Both the position numbers and the translations under genes were made by a program. DNA of 64,000 nucleotides from SZUA-309 sp965215995. GTDB taxonomy: Bacteria; Pseudomonadota; Gammaproteobacteria; Pseudomonadales; Azotimanducaceae. The stretch covers positions 5,394,001 through 5,458,000 of the forward strand of contig OZ244128.1 of the NCBI GenBank assembly GCA_965215995.1, given 5' to 3'. This document shows, piece by piece, positions 16,558-26,260 of the stretch. The notes beneath the pieces were generated by a model. The model saw nothing but the letters and a program-made list of their open reading frames with translations. It did not search any database and had not been told where the DNA came from. The number at the start of each line of letters is the position of its first letter. Position 1 is the first letter of the stretch.

Positions 16558-18252
16558 TCAGCTCGACGTGCCGTCTTTGAGCACGGTGGCCGCTTCTGAG
16601 TTCTTCCTCTCTTCCTCCTGTGCCCCCTGACCCGACCGATGGGCGAGCGCGGCCTCGATGAAGCCGGTGAACAGAGGGTGTCCCTCCCTCGGAGATGAGG
16701 TGAATTCCGGATGGAACTGGCAGGCGACGAACCAGGGATGGTCTTTGAGCTCGACCATCTCCACCAGCTTGCCATCCTCGGAGCGGCCTGACACCACCAA
16801 CCCCTTCTCTTCGAACTCGTCCACGTAGTTGTTATTCACTTCCCACCGGTGGCGATGGCGCTCGGCTGCGAAGGTGGAATCGTACAGAGTCGCGGCCAAA
16901 CTGCCCTGATTGAGCAGACACTTCTGCTCGCCGAGCCGCATGGTGCCGCCGAGATCCCCTTCTTCGCTGCGGGTCTCCGTGCGTCCATCCCGATCCGTCC
17001 ACTCGGTAATCAGGGCAATCACCGGCTCCGGCGTATCGGCGTCGATCTCCGTGGAATTGGCCGCGGGAAGTCCCGCCACGTTGCGGGCAAAGTCGATGTA
17101 GGCCGCATGCAGACCGTAGCAGATACCCAGGTATGGCACGTTATGCTGCCTGGCATAGCCGGCTGCCAGAATCTTTCCCTCGAAGCCTCTTGCCCCGAAG
17201 CCGCCGGGGACGAGGATGGCATGCACACCAGCGAGCCTGTCCGTGCCGTTGTCCTCCAGCTCCTGAGCATCGATGTAGTCGATCAACACCCGGGTGCGCG
17301 TCTGAATACCGGCGTGAGAGACCGCTTCTACCAGCGACTTATAGGCATCCAGCAGCTCCAGATACTTGCCGACGATGGCAATCCTTGTTTCGTTGTCCGG
17401 ATGCAGCTCTGCATCCACCACCGCCTGCCAACTCGACAGATCCGGCGCCGGGCAGTCCAGATGCAGGCGGTCTACAACAATCTCGTCCACGCCCTGAGCG
17501 TGCATGGCAGCCGGTGCCTGGTTGATGGTCTGCAGGTCCGGAAAGGAGACTACCGCCCGCTCTTCCACGTTGGTGAAGAGCGCGATCTTGCTCCGCGCGG
17601 ACTTGGCCAGGGGCTTCTCGGATCGGCAGACCAGGATGTCCGGCTGCAGACCGATACTGCGCAGCTCCTTCACCGAGTGCTGCGTCGGCTTGGTCTTGAT
17701 CTCACCGGCTGATGGCACGTATGGAACCAGCACGAGGTGGATGATCACCGCCGAGTCGCTGCCTTCTTCCAGCCTGAGCTGCCGGATCGCCTCGAGAAAC
17801 GGCTGCGACTCGATGTCGCCCACCGTTCCGCCCGTCTCCACGATCAGCACGTCATGGCCAACACCGGCAGCTTTGATCCGTCGTTTGATCTCATCGGTGA
17901 TGTGCGGAATCACCTGCACGGTCGCACCCAGGTAATCACCCCGACGTTCCCGGCGGATCACCTCTTCGTAGATCTGCCCGGTCGTGAAGTTGTTGTTCTT
18001 GGTCATGATGGCGCTGGAGTAGCGCTCGTAGTTACCGAGATCCAGATCCGTCTCGGCGCCATCCACGGTCACGAATACCTCTCCGTGCTGGAACGGACTC
18101 ATCGTGCCAGGATCTACGTTGATGTAGGGATCCATCTTGAGGATATTGACCTTGAGATCACGCGCTTCCAGCACGGCAGCAAGCGAGGAGGTGATGACGC
18201 CTTTCCCGAGGGAAGAAACGACACCGCCAGTGACAAAAATATATCGGGTCAT
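16558..18252 (-). CDS. pyrG: CTP synthase
   Basis: Aminates UTP to CTP with glutamine as nitrogen donor. The N-terminal amidoligase domain starts RYIFVTGGVVSSLGKG, and the C-terminal class I glutamine amidotransferase domain carries the nucleophile Cys in YLGICYGLH and the His-Glu pair in CQFHPEFTS. At 564 residues it is about 20 longer than E. coli PyrG; the extra residues are a polar tail after the amidotransferase domain. It heads the pyrG-kdsA-eno-ftsB-truD-pcm run. CTP feeds KdsB and CdsA reactions. Confidence 0.98.
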   Translation of the reverse strand: MTRYIFVTGGVVSSLGKGVITSSLAAVLEARDLKVNILKMDPYINVDPGTMSPFQHGEVFVTVDGAETDLDLGNYERYSSAIMTKNNNFTTGQIYEEVIRRERRGDYLGATVQVIPHITDEIKRRIKAAGVGHDVLIVETGGTVGDIESQPFLEAIRQLRLEEGSDSAVIIHLVLVPYVPSAGEIKTKPTQHSVKELRSIGLQPDILVCRSEKPLAKSARSKIALFTNVEERAVVSFPDLQTINQAPAAMHAQGVDEIVVDRLHLDCPAPDLSSWQAVVDAELHPDNETRIAIVGKYLELLDAYKSLVEAVSHAGIQTRTRVLIDYIDAQELEDNGTDRLAGVHAILVPGGFGARGFEGKILAAGYARQHNVPYLGICYGLHAAYIDFARNVAGLPAANSTEIDADTPEPVIALITEWTDRDGRTETRSEEGDLGGTMRLGEQKCLLNQGSLAATLYDSTFAAERHRHRWEVNNNYVDEFEEKGLVVSGRSEDGKLVEMVELKDHPWFVACQFHPEFTSSPREGHPLFTGFIEAALAHRSGQGAQEEERKNSEAATVLKDGTSS

Positions 18253-18353
18253 TTACCGCAAAACGCCATCTTGCCAAGTGACGCACACCGGAGAAGGAGG
18301 GCTGAAGGCATGCGCAAGATGGGAGGGCAAGATAGCAAACTAGGGCTGGGGAC

Positions 18354-19649
18354 TCAACGCACTTCGCCTGTCCAGGAGACCGTGATGGTGATCAGATCGT
18401 CTCCCTCTTCCGAGATATCCCGCGCCGCAACGCCGGGAATCACGGCAATCCCCAGGTCGTCTCGAACCAGTGGCAGCGTGTCCCGCAGCCATGGTGCAAC
18501 ACCGGCCTGCCGCATGAGATCACGCACGTTCCGGTCGTGCCCACCCGATCGCATGCGCAGACCTTCGGTGGCGAACGAAACGGAAAGTGGCTCTGAAACC
18601 CGCACCCCGGCCTGCCCGCGGTCTTCCTGCGACCGCGAGATCTCGAGCTCGCCGTGCGGCAGACGCAATACGCCCGGCACAGCAACCGGATAGCTGGGCG
18701 CCAGTTCGGGAGCTTCCAGGACCAGATGCAGCGCGCGCTGATAGCGGACCAGCCGACCGTTACCTAAGGAGAGTGACGGCTGCCGGTCGTTGCCGGCTTC
18801 AAGTTGAGCGAGAAATTCTGTGAGTGCCAACCGGGAGATACCCCCGGCCTGTGCGTGCCGAGTCAGCCAGCGCCGCAACAGCGCAAGTCGGGCCGGTTGG
18901 CTCAGACCGTCGAATACCGCAAGTGGCAGCGGCCGGCGGTCAAGATAAGCCAGCTCGTCCATGGCGGCGGTCATGTCATTCAGATTCTCAGCCACCTGGC
19001 CGATTCGTTTTGCCAATCCCGGAAACCGTCTCGAAAGTACAGGCAGCAGCTCATGCCGCAGGTAGTTCCGGTCAAGAAGCTCATCCCGATTCGATGGGTC
19101 TTCCGTCCAGACGAGATCGTGACTGCGTGCATAGCCCGCCAGAGCCTCCCGAGGCAGGGCCAGGAGCGGGCGTCGCAACTGGCCCGCTCCCAGGGTTCGA
19201 CCTACCGGCATGCCATACAATCCGCGACCCTGGAAGAGATGCAGCAACTGGGATTCGAGCTGGTCACCGGCATGATGAGCGAGCAGCAGCACGTCGCCTT
19301 CCCGAAGCAGCGACTCGAACACCTCATACCTGGCAGCCCGGGCCCGAGCCTCCAGGTTGCTCCCCGGCGTGAGTGCCAGCGTCCGACCTTCGAAGCCGAT
19401 CCGAAGTGCCGATGCTACCGCTGCACAGCGCTCGGCCCATCGCCCACTCTCAGGATCGAGCCCATGATCCACGTGCACGGCCAGCACTCGATCGAGGGCA
19501 TCGTACCTGGCAGCTGCACGGGTAACCGCATGCAGAAGCACCGCGGAATCCATGCCGCCAGAGAAGGCGACCAGCAGGCGACCCGCGATCGCATCCAGAC
19601 CGGTTGCATGCGCGAACAGCTCGTTACAAGCGTTCGATACCGGATCCAC
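18354..19649 (-). CDS. tilS: tRNA(Ile)-lysidine synthase
   Basis: Modifies C34 of the CAU-anticodon tRNA-Ile to lysidine so that it reads AUA. The N-terminal PP-loop ATPase motif FSGGMDSAVLL is at about residue 29, and the central and C-terminal TilS domains follow. The start is GTG, overlapping the dnaE stop by 1 nt (TAGTG). At 431 residues it has normal length. In pseudomonads accA lies between tilS and dnaE; here they are directly joined, so accA must be elsewhere. Confidence 0.94.
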   Translation of the reverse strand: MDPVSNACNELFAHATGLDAIAGRLLVAFSGGMDSAVLLHAVTRAAARYDALDRVLAVHVDHGLDPESGRWAERCAAVASALRIGFEGRTLALTPGSNLEARARAARYEVFESLLREGDVLLLAHHAGDQLESQLLHLFQGRGLYGMPVGRTLGAGQLRRPLLALPREALAGYARSHDLVWTEDPSNRDELLDRNYLRHELLPVLSRRFPGLAKRIGQVAENLNDMTAAMDELAYLDRRPLPLAVFDGLSQPARLALLRRWLTRHAQAGGISRLALTEFLAQLEAGNDRQPSLSLGNGRLVRYQRALHLVLEAPELAPSYPVAVPGVLRLPHGELEISRSQEDRGQAGVRVSEPLSVSFATEGLRMRSGGHDRNVRDLMRQAGVAPWLRDTLPLVRDDLGIAVIPGVAARDISEEGDDLITITVSWTGEVR

Positions 19650-22600
19650 TATCTGCCCTGCCCTGCCTGCGGTTTGGGATAGCTGAGCGCCACCCGCTCG
19701 TCACCGAACTCGGCTTTGAGCATCTTCAGCAGCTCATCGGTGGGATTGACCCGCCAGTCGGGCCCGAGCAGCACTTTACCTTCCGCGGCAAGGCCATCCG
19801 CCCGCTCCTCCCGGCAGACGACGGCCACCTGGCAACCGGTATCCGCCTGGAGATGGGGCTCCAGAGCGCTGCGCAGTCTGGCGATCAGATCCACCGTCAT
19901 CGGCTCACCGCACAGCCGTATCGTCAGGCCTCGGGAGAAGCGCCGGCGGGCTTCCTCCATGGTCAGCACAGACTCCACTTCCATCTTCAACGAGCCGGTG
20001 TAATCGTCTTCTTGCACCTCACCTTCCAGCACCAGCACCCTGTCCTTGCCGAGTTTCTGCTGGGCCGCCTCGAACTTGTCCGGATAGAGCACGGCCTCGA
20101 GACGGCCGCTGCGGTCGTCCACGGTCAGAAAGGCAATGGTGCCACCGCGTCGACTCTTCATATTCCGCTGCGCCACGACCAGACCGGCGATGTATTGCTT
20201 CTTTTTCTCAGCCTTCAACCGTGCCAGCCGGGCGCTGCAGAACTGTTGCAGCTCATCCAGGTACTCTTCGATGGGATGACCGGTCAGGTAAAGGCCGAGC
20301 GACTCTTTCTCGAACTCCAGACGATCACGCTGCTCCAGCGGCGTCACCGACCGCGGTTTGACGCTGGCTTCCTCGGTCAACCCTCCGAACATGTCCGCCA
20401 TGCCGGCCGCCGCGTTCTGCGCGACCTGCTCAGCACCCTGCATGGCGTCGGCCAGCTCGGCCAGGAGTCGGGCCCGCACTGAGTCAATGTCTTCCTCGGC
20501 TGCAGCAAACTCGTCCATCGCCCCCGAATGGATCAGCGCTTCGAGCACCCGCTTGTTCGCCTTGCGGGCATCCACCCGCAGACAGAAATCGGCCAAGCTC
20601 GCAAAGGGCCCATCTGCGTCGCGACTGGCCACCAGGGCCGCCACCGGACCTTCGCCCACACCGCGCACGGCGCCGAGACCATAGATCACACCGCCGTCCT
20701 TTGCCGTGAAGCGGAACTGACTGGCGTTCAGGCTGGGCGGTGTCAAGGTGACTCCCATGCGCCGGACTTCGTCCACCAGGGTCACCACCTTGTCGGTGTT
20801 CTGCATATCGGCTGAGAGAGTAGCGGCCATGAACTCGGCCGGGTAGTGGCGCTTCAACCAGGCCGTCTGAAAGGAGACGATGGCGTAGGTGGCGCTGTGG
20901 GATTTGTTGAAGGCGTAGCCGGAAAACTTCTCCATGTCGTCGAAGATGTCGTCGACGATCTTCTGCTCCACCTGACGCTCGGTAGCGCCGCTGACGAACT
21001 GCTCCCGGACCTTGGCCATCTCTTCCGGCTTCTTCTTACCCATGGCCCGGCGCAGCAGATCCGCGCCGCCGAGACTGAATCCGGCCATATCCTGGGCAAT
21101 CTGCATCACCTGCTCCTGATAGAGCATCACCCCGTAGGTGCCCTGCAGTGCAGCCGCCGTGCTCGGGTGAGGAATGGCCACCGGTTCTCGGCCATGCTTG
21201 CGGTTGATGTAGTCATCCACCGCCCCCGATTGCAACGGACCAGGTCGGAACAGCGCCACCAGAGCGATGATGTCGTCGATGTTGTCTGGCTTCAGACGCT
21301 TGATGAGATCTTTCATGCCCCGGGATTCGAGCTGGAAGATGGCGGTGGTTTCCGCTTCCTGGAGCAGGGAAAAAGTCTCCGGATCATCGAGCTCGATCCG
21401 CTCGATATCGAGGGGTGTCTCGCCCCGGCTCGCCCGGGTTTCGTTCACGGCCTTCACCGCCCAGTCGATGATGGTCAGCGTTTTCAGGCCCAGGAAGTCG
21501 AACTTCACCAGGCCCGCAGATTCCACATCATCTTTGTCGAACTGGGAAACCAGACCGCCGCTCTGGTCATCCACGTAGAGCGGCACGAAATCAGTCAGAG
21601 CCGACGGTGCGATTACCACGCCGCCTGCGTGCTTTCCCACCCCGCGAACGATGCCTTCCAGAGCGTAGGCCATGTCCATGATCTCGCCGACTTCCTCGTT
21701 GCCGGCAATGAAATCCCTGAGCTCCGCGCTCTCCTCAACGGCTTTACCGAGCGTCATGCCCACATCGAACGGAATCAGCTTGGAGAGCTTGTCCGCCAGA
21801 CCATAGGGTTTGCCTTGCACCCGGGCCACGTCCCGCACCACCGCCTTCGCTGCCATGGTGCCGAAGGTGATGATCTGACTGACGGACGCCTGTCCATAGC
21901 GTTCAGAGACGTGGGAGATGACCTTGTCCCGGCCTTCCATGCAGAAATCGATGTCGAAGTCGGGCATGGAGACCCGCTCCGGATTCAGGAAGCGTTCGAA
22001 GAGCAGATCGTAGCGCAGTGGATCCAGGTCGGTGATCTCCAACGCATAGGCGACCAGGCTGCCGGCTCCGGATCCCCGCCCCGGTCCCACTGGAATCTGG
22101 TTTTCTTTCGCCCAGCCAATGAACTCCATGACGATAAGGAAGTAGCCCGGGAAGCCCATCTGGTTGATCACCCCGAGTTCGTAATCGAGCCGCTCCTCAT
22201 ACTCGACGATCGGGTGCTCGAGCTCGGCGTGCGCCTCGAGATGCGAAAGCCGCCTCTTCAGCCCCTCCCGCGCGCACTGCTCGAGATATGCCTCCAGGGT
22301 CACCCCTTCCGGCACCGGGTAGTTGGGCAGGAAGTACTCGCCGAGCCGGATCTGCACATTACAGCGGCGGGCGATCTCCACCGTGTTGGTAAGTGCCTCA
22401 GGCACATCGGCGAAGAGCTCGGCCATCTGTGCCGGTGACTTCAGATACTGCTCGTCGCTGTAGCGACGCTCCCTTCGAGGATCGTCGAGAACTCGACCAT
22501 CGGCAATGCAAACCCGGGTCTCATGGGCTTCGAAGTCGTCCGCATCTATAAAGCAGACATCATTGGTTGCCACCACCGGCAAGCCGAGCTCGGCGGCCAG

Positions 22601-23164
22601 ACTGACAGCCAGCGGGACGTGCCGGGACTCATCATTCCGGCCGCAGCGGACCAGCTCCAGATAAAAACGATCGGCAAAGACCTCGGCCCATTCCCGCGCC
22701 AGACGAGCTGCCTGGTCCCGTTCGCCCTTGAGCAATGACCGACCTATCTCGCCTTCCCGGGCGCCGCAAAGCACCAGTAGCCCTTCGGCATGCTCGAAAA
22801 TCTGCGCCCTGCTGCTCTGACCCCGGTGCTCACTGTCCGTATAGGCTTCGGAGACCAGCTTGAGCAGGTTCTTGTAGCCGGTTTCGTTCATGGCCAGGAG
22901 ACCGACCCTGCACACTTCCGGCACACCCTGGGTGCTGATGCTGGAGGTATAGGTGAGGTCCACCCCGATCAGCGGCTTCACGCCAGTGTCGAGACAGGCG
23001 CTGTAGAACTTGATCAATCCGAACAGGTTCGCCCGATCCGTAAGCGCAACCGCACCCATCTCCCGGGCAGCCACCGTATCGGACAGAGGCTTCACCTTGA
23101 TGATGCTGTCCGCCAGCGAGTACTCGCTGTGCACGCGCAGATGGACGAATCCAGGGCTCACCAC
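19649..23164 (-). CDS. dnaE: DNA polymerase III subunit alpha
   Basis: Catalytic subunit of the replicative polymerase. The N-terminal PHP domain starts FVHLRVHSEYSLADS, the two catalytic Asp residues are in PDFDIDFCMEGRD near residue 403, and the fingers and thumb, tandem helix-hairpin-helix and an OB-fold (beta-binding region after it) complete the 1171-residue protein (E. coli 1160). The start is GTG; the frame overlaps the rnhB end by 7 nt. It lies in its conserved place beside rnhB and the lipid A genes. Confidence 0.98.
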   Translation of the reverse strand: MVSPGFVHLRVHSEYSLADSIIKVKPLSDTVAAREMGAVALTDRANLFGLIKFYSACLDTGVKPLIGVDLTYTSSISTQGVPEVCRVGLLAMNETGYKNLLKLVSEAYTDSEHRGQSSRAQIFEHAEGLLVLCGAREGEIGRSLLKGERDQAARLAREWAEVFADRFYLELVRCGRNDESRHVPLAVSLAAELGLPVVATNDVCFIDADDFEAHETRVCIADGRVLDDPRRERRYSDEQYLKSPAQMAELFADVPEALTNTVEIARRCNVQIRLGEYFLPNYPVPEGVTLEAYLEQCAREGLKRRLSHLEAHAELEHPIVEYEERLDYELGVINQMGFPGYFLIVMEFIGWAKENQIPVGPGRGSGAGSLVAYALEITDLDPLRYDLLFERFLNPERVSMPDFDIDFCMEGRDKVISHVSERYGQASVSQIITFGTMAAKAVVRDVARVQGKPYGLADKLSKLIPFDVGMTLGKAVEESAELRDFIAGNEEVGEIMDMAYALEGIVRGVGKHAGGVVIAPSALTDFVPLYVDDQSGGLVSQFDKDDVESAGLVKFDFLGLKTLTIIDWAVKAVNETRASRGETPLDIERIELDDPETFSLLQEAETTAIFQLESRGMKDLIKRLKPDNIDDIIALVALFRPGPLQSGAVDDYINRKHGREPVAIPHPSTAAALQGTYGVMLYQEQVMQIAQDMAGFSLGGADLLRRAMGKKKPEEMAKVREQFVSGATERQVEQKIVDDIFDDMEKFSGYAFNKSHSATYAIVSFQTAWLKRHYPAEFMAATLSADMQNTDKVVTLVDEVRRMGVTLTPPSLNASQFRFTAKDGGVIYGLGAVRGVGEGPVAALVASRDADGPFASLADFCLRVDARKANKRVLEALIHSGAMDEFAAAEEDIDSVRARLLAELADAMQGAEQVAQNAAAGMADMFGGLTEEASVKPRSVTPLEQRDRLEFEKESLGLYLTGHPIEEYLDELQQFCSARLARLKAEKKKQYIAGLVVAQRNMKSRRGGTIAFLTVDDRSGRLEAVLYPDKFEAAQQKLGKDRVLVLEGEVQEDDYTGSLKMEVESVLTMEEARRRFSRGLTIRLCGEPMTVDLIARLRSALEPHLQADTGCQVAVVCREERADGLAAEGKVLLGPDWRVNPTDELLKMLKAEFGDERVALSYPKPQAGQGR

Positions 23165-23754
23165 TTAAGCACCTCGGTGCTTCCAGCAATCACCGCTGTT
23201 GGCGATTGACGGACCTCGAGCAATGCCCGGACCGGCGCGAAGGAGCGGCGATGCTGGGGCGTCGGTCCCAGCTTTCGCAGGGCTCTGACGTGGGCCGCGG
23301 TGCCGTAGCCTTTGTGGCGCTCGAAGCCGTAGCCCGGGTGCTGCTCCGCCAGAGCGATCATTTCCTGATCCCGAGCGACTTTCGCCAGAACTGACGCCGC
23401 GCTGATGGCCGGTACCCTGTCATCCCCTTTGACCACGGCAACCGCCGGAATCGGGAAGCTGGGTAGGAGGTTGCCATCCACCAGCACGACCTCCGGAGGC
23501 AACGACAGACCCGCGACCGCCCGCTGCATGGCCAGATGTGATGCCCTGAGAATGTTCATCTGATCGATCTCTTCCACCTCGGCCCGGCCGAGGCTCCAAC
23601 TGAGCGCGCTGTCTCTGATCTGCTCCGCCAGCTGCTCACGGCGGCTGGCGGTCAGCTTTTTCGAATCGGTGAGCCCCTCCGGACCACCGTCATTGAGCAC
23701 GACGGCGGCCGCGATGACGGGGCCGGCCAGAGGCCCGCGTCCCACCTCGTCCAC
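23158..23754 (-). CDS. rnhB: Ribonuclease HII (true start probably further upstream)
   Basis: Cleaves the RNA strand of RNA/DNA hybrids and removes misincorporated ribonucleotides. The catalytic motif DEVGRGPLAGPV is at the very start, followed by DSKKLTASRR and the C-terminal acidic site region. The first conventional start is GTG 23754, which would leave the catalytic Asp at residue 2 and remove the first beta strand found in all relatives. The same frame is open upstream and reads as a plausible N-terminus (ending PALPAGVDEVGRG), without any ATG, GTG or TTG back to a stop. A CTG at 23844 overlaps the lpxB stop as CTGA and is the most likely start, giving 228 residues. Confidence 0.92.
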   Translation of the reverse strand: MDEVGRGPLAGPVIAAAVVLNDGGPEGLTDSKKLTASRREQLAEQIRDSALSWSLGRAEVEEIDQMNILRASHLAMQRAVAGLSLPPEVVLVDGNLLPSFPIPAVAVVKGDDRVPAISAASVLAKVARDQEMIALAEQHPGYGFERHKGYGTAAHVRALRKLGPTPQHRRSFAPVRALLEVRQSPTAVIAGSTEVLKW

Positions 23755-23840
23755 ACCGGCTGGGAGCGCCGGGCCAGGCAGTTCTGCGAAGAGCAGCAGG
23801 GATTGTTCCGGATTGCCGTTCAGCTCTCGTCGACCAGTCG

Positions 23841-24992
23841 TCAGTGTCGCAGCCAGTTGAGCACCACCTCTGCCGCACGTTCATTGGCCCCTTGGCGGAG
23901 TGAGGCATGCAGTGCTTCGAATCTGGCTAGATATTCGTCGTCTCGATCAGCCCTGTAAAGCTCGCTGAGCAGTTTTTCCGCAAGCGCCTCTGGCGTGGCG
24001 TCGTGCTGGAGCAACTCCGGAACCAGTTCTTCTCCGGCGAGGATGTTCGGCAGGGCGACATGGGGGGTGCGCAGCAGGCGACTCACCAGCTGGTAAGTCA
24101 GCTCCCCCAGTCGGTAGCTGACCACCATTGGCCTGTGCAGGAGCATGGCTTCGAGCGTACTGGTGCCGGATTTGACCAACGCCACGTTGCATGCTGTCAG
24201 CGCCTGACGGGCATTGCCGTCATATAGGGTCAACGGCAGATCCTGATGCGACTCCAGCAGCATCTCCATTGTCTCGCGGATCACCGGACGCAGGCAGGGC
24301 ACCACGAACTGCACCTCTTGATGCGACTGAAGCGACGTTCTGATCTTCTCGCAAGCCGCGAGAAAGTCGGGCCCCATCAACTTCACTTCCGATGACCGGC
24401 TGCCCGGCAGAACTGCCACGACAATGCCCTCTTCAGCGAGGCCAAGTTCCGCCCGGGCAGCACTCCGATGTGCCTCGTCACTCATGTCGGGCGCAATCTC
24501 ATCCGCCAGCGGATGGCCAACGAACTCGGCCTGCACCGTGGAATCAGCGTAGAACGCCGGTTCGAACGGATAGAGGGTCAACAGCAGGTCGGTGGAGCGG
24601 GAGATGCGTCGAACCCGGCCCCGGCGCCAGGCGTAAACCGAAGGGCTCACGTAGTGCGCAGTGCGCTGATCCCGCCTCTTGAGCAGACGCTCGAGGAGAA
24701 AATTGAAGACGTTGAAATCCACACCGATAAACGCCGCCGGTGGCTCGATCCGGTAGCGCTCAAGCAACAGCTTCAGGATGCGAACCAGATCCGGCAACCG
24801 CTTGACCGGCTCAATGAAGCCGTTCACCGCCAGCCGTTCCATGGGGACCAGACACTCGAGCCCCTCGGCCAGCATCAGAGGCCCCCCAATGCCCACGAAC
24901 CGCACGTCCGGTTGGCGGCTGCGCATGGCGCGCATCAGACCTGCACCCAGTCGATCTCCGGAAGGTTCGCCGGCCAGAATGCCGATGATCAT
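23841..24992 (-). CDS. lpxB: Lipid-A-disaccharide synthase
   Basis: Glycosyltransferase (GT19) that joins UDP-2,3-diacylglucosamine and lipid X into the lipid A disaccharide at the inner face of the membrane. N-terminal ILAGEPSGDRLG near residues 5-16 and the conserved SPSVYAWR, LPGSRSSEV and KSGTSTLEAML are present. At 383 residues it has normal length. It is 3 nt after lpxA and part of the lpxD-fabZ-lpxA-lpxB series, so most early lipid A steps are encoded together. LpxC and LpxH are not in the window. Confidence 0.96.
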   Translation of the reverse strand: MIIGILAGEPSGDRLGAGLMRAMRSRQPDVRFVGIGGPLMLAEGLECLVPMERLAVNGFIEPVKRLPDLVRILKLLLERYRIEPPAAFIGVDFNVFNFLLERLLKRRDQRTAHYVSPSVYAWRRGRVRRISRSTDLLLTLYPFEPAFYADSTVQAEFVGHPLADEIAPDMSDEAHRSAARAELGLAEEGIVVAVLPGSRSSEVKLMGPDFLAACEKIRTSLQSHQEVQFVVPCLRPVIRETMEMLLESHQDLPLTLYDGNARQALTACNVALVKSGTSTLEAMLLHRPMVVSYRLGELTYQLVSRLLRTPHVALPNILAGEELVPELLQHDATPEALAEKLLSELYRADRDDEYLARFEALHASLRQGANERAAEVVLNWLRH

Positions 24993-24995
24993 GGC

Positions 24996-25802
24996 TCAGT
25001 CGCTTGGATCAGCTTGTCGTCGCGGACGGACGATGCCCCAACGCGAGTCCTGAATCGATGCCAGAAAAAGGGAGATTTCAGGGTAGGCTTCAGCGGGATC
25101 CTTCAGCGCATCGCAGGCTTCTTTTACCGTCAACCCGGAACGATAGACCGTCCGATGCGCGTCCTTCAGGGCCTGAATCAGTTCTTTCGAGTAACCCCGG
25201 CGGCGCATGCCTTCCAGGTTCAGACCGATGGCGGACGCAGGATTCCCCATCACGGTCATGTAGGCTGGCACGTCTTTCAACACCAGGCTCATCCCGGCGA
25301 TGTGGGAATAAGCGCCTACATTGCGATACTGAGGCACACCGGCATAGCCACCAAAGTTCGCATGATCGCCAACCTTGCAGTGGCCGGAAACCGCCGCGTT
25401 GTTCGCCATGATCACATCGTTGCCGAGCACGCAGTCATGACCCACATGCACATAGGCCATCAGCAGGCAACGATCTCCGATGATCGTCTGACCTTCATCC
25501 TGCACCATGCCTCTGTGGACGGTCACTCCTTCGCGGAACACATTGTCTGCACCGATCAGAAGCCGAGTGGCTTCACCACCATAAGCCAGTGCCGGTGTGT
25601 CCTCGCCGATGGTGGAGAACTGATATATCCGATTACGCGGACCCATGGTCGTCGGCCCTTTGATCACCACATGGGAGGCGATCACGCAGTCATCGCCTAT
25701 CTCCACGTCGGCCCCGATGATGGTCCAGGGGCCGATCTCCACGTTGTCCCCGATCCGTGCGCTTGGATCGACGATGGCGCGAGGATCGATACCCGCGCTC
25801 AC
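24996..25802 (-). CDS. lpxA: Acyl-ACP-UDP-N-acetylglucosamine O-acyltransferase
   Basis: First lipid A step: moves a 3-hydroxyacyl chain from ACP to the 3-position of UDP-GlcNAc. It is a left-handed beta-helix protein made of hexapeptide repeats over about residues 5-190, with the catalytic His in MAYVHVGHDC and the chain-length region FGGYAGVPQYRNVG, then the C-terminal helical domain (YSKELIQALKDAHRTVYRS). At 268 residues it is a normal length. It lies 2 nt after fabZ. Confidence 0.96.
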   Translation of the reverse strand: MSAGIDPRAIVDPSARIGDNVEIGPWTIIGADVEIGDDCVIASHVVIKGPTTMGPRNRIYQFSTIGEDTPALAYGGEATRLLIGADNVFREGVTVHRGMVQDEGQTIIGDRCLLMAYVHVGHDCVLGNDVIMANNAAVSGHCKVGDHANFGGYAGVPQYRNVGAYSHIAGMSLVLKDVPAYMTVMGNPASAIGLNLEGMRRRGYSKELIQALKDAHRTVYRSGLTVKEACDALKDPAEAYPEISLFLASIQDSRWGIVRPRRQADPSD

Positions 25803-25804
25803 GG

Positions 25805-26242
25805 TCAGAGCTTCCGCTCCATTACGGTAATCTCGGACTTACAGGCCACCTCGTCTTCCACAAAGGCGGCGCAGTCGAACTTCATCACGCCGCGCTTGTC
25901 CGCCAGGATGCTGCTGGTCATGATCAGCTGATCCCCTGGAACCACGGGCCGCCTGAAACGCGACTTATCAGTGCCTGCAAGGTAATACGTGTAGCCTTCT
26001 GCCGGCCTAATGCTCTTCGTCTCAAACGCCAGCACCCCGGAAAGCTGCGCCATGGCCTCGATGATCAGCACGCCCGGCATCACCGGATGGCCCGGGAAGT
26101 GGCCGTTGAAGAACGGCTCGTTGATGGTGACGTTTTTGAAACCGTGAATGCTCTCGCCAACGGTCAGCTCGGTGACCCGATCGACGAGAAGAAATGGATA
26201 CCGATGAGGAAGAAATTCAAAGAGCTCGTTGATGTTTTTCAT
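25805..26242 (-). CDS. fabZ: 3-hydroxyacyl-ACP dehydratase FabZ
   Basis: Dehydrates 3-hydroxyacyl-ACP in fatty acid elongation; it competes with LpxA and LpxD for the same ACP substrates. Hot-dog fold protein of 145 residues with PHRYPFLLVDRV near the N-terminus, catalytic His in FNGHFPGHPVMPGV and Glu in IEAMAQLSG. It follows lpxD with a 213-nt gap that contains a 10-bp tandem array, unusual in this otherwise tightly packed block. No strong ribosome binding site is visible. Confidence 0.97.
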   Translation of the reverse strand: MKNINELFEFLPHRYPFLLVDRVTELTVGESIHGFKNVTINEPFFNGHFPGHPVMPGVLIIEAMAQLSGVLAFETKSIRPAEGYTYYLAGTDKSRFRRPVVPGDQLIMTSSILADKRGVMKFDCAAFVEDEVACKSEITVMERKL

Positions 26243-26260
26243 GCGCCCGTGATTGCCGGT

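Noticed and set aside
15098..16630. 510-codon open frame antisense to eno and kdsA
   Set aside because: Spans two conserved genes on the other strand and has no domain.
20846..22438. 530-codon open frame antisense to dnaE
   Set aside because: No family features, no ribosome binding site, fully inside dnaE.
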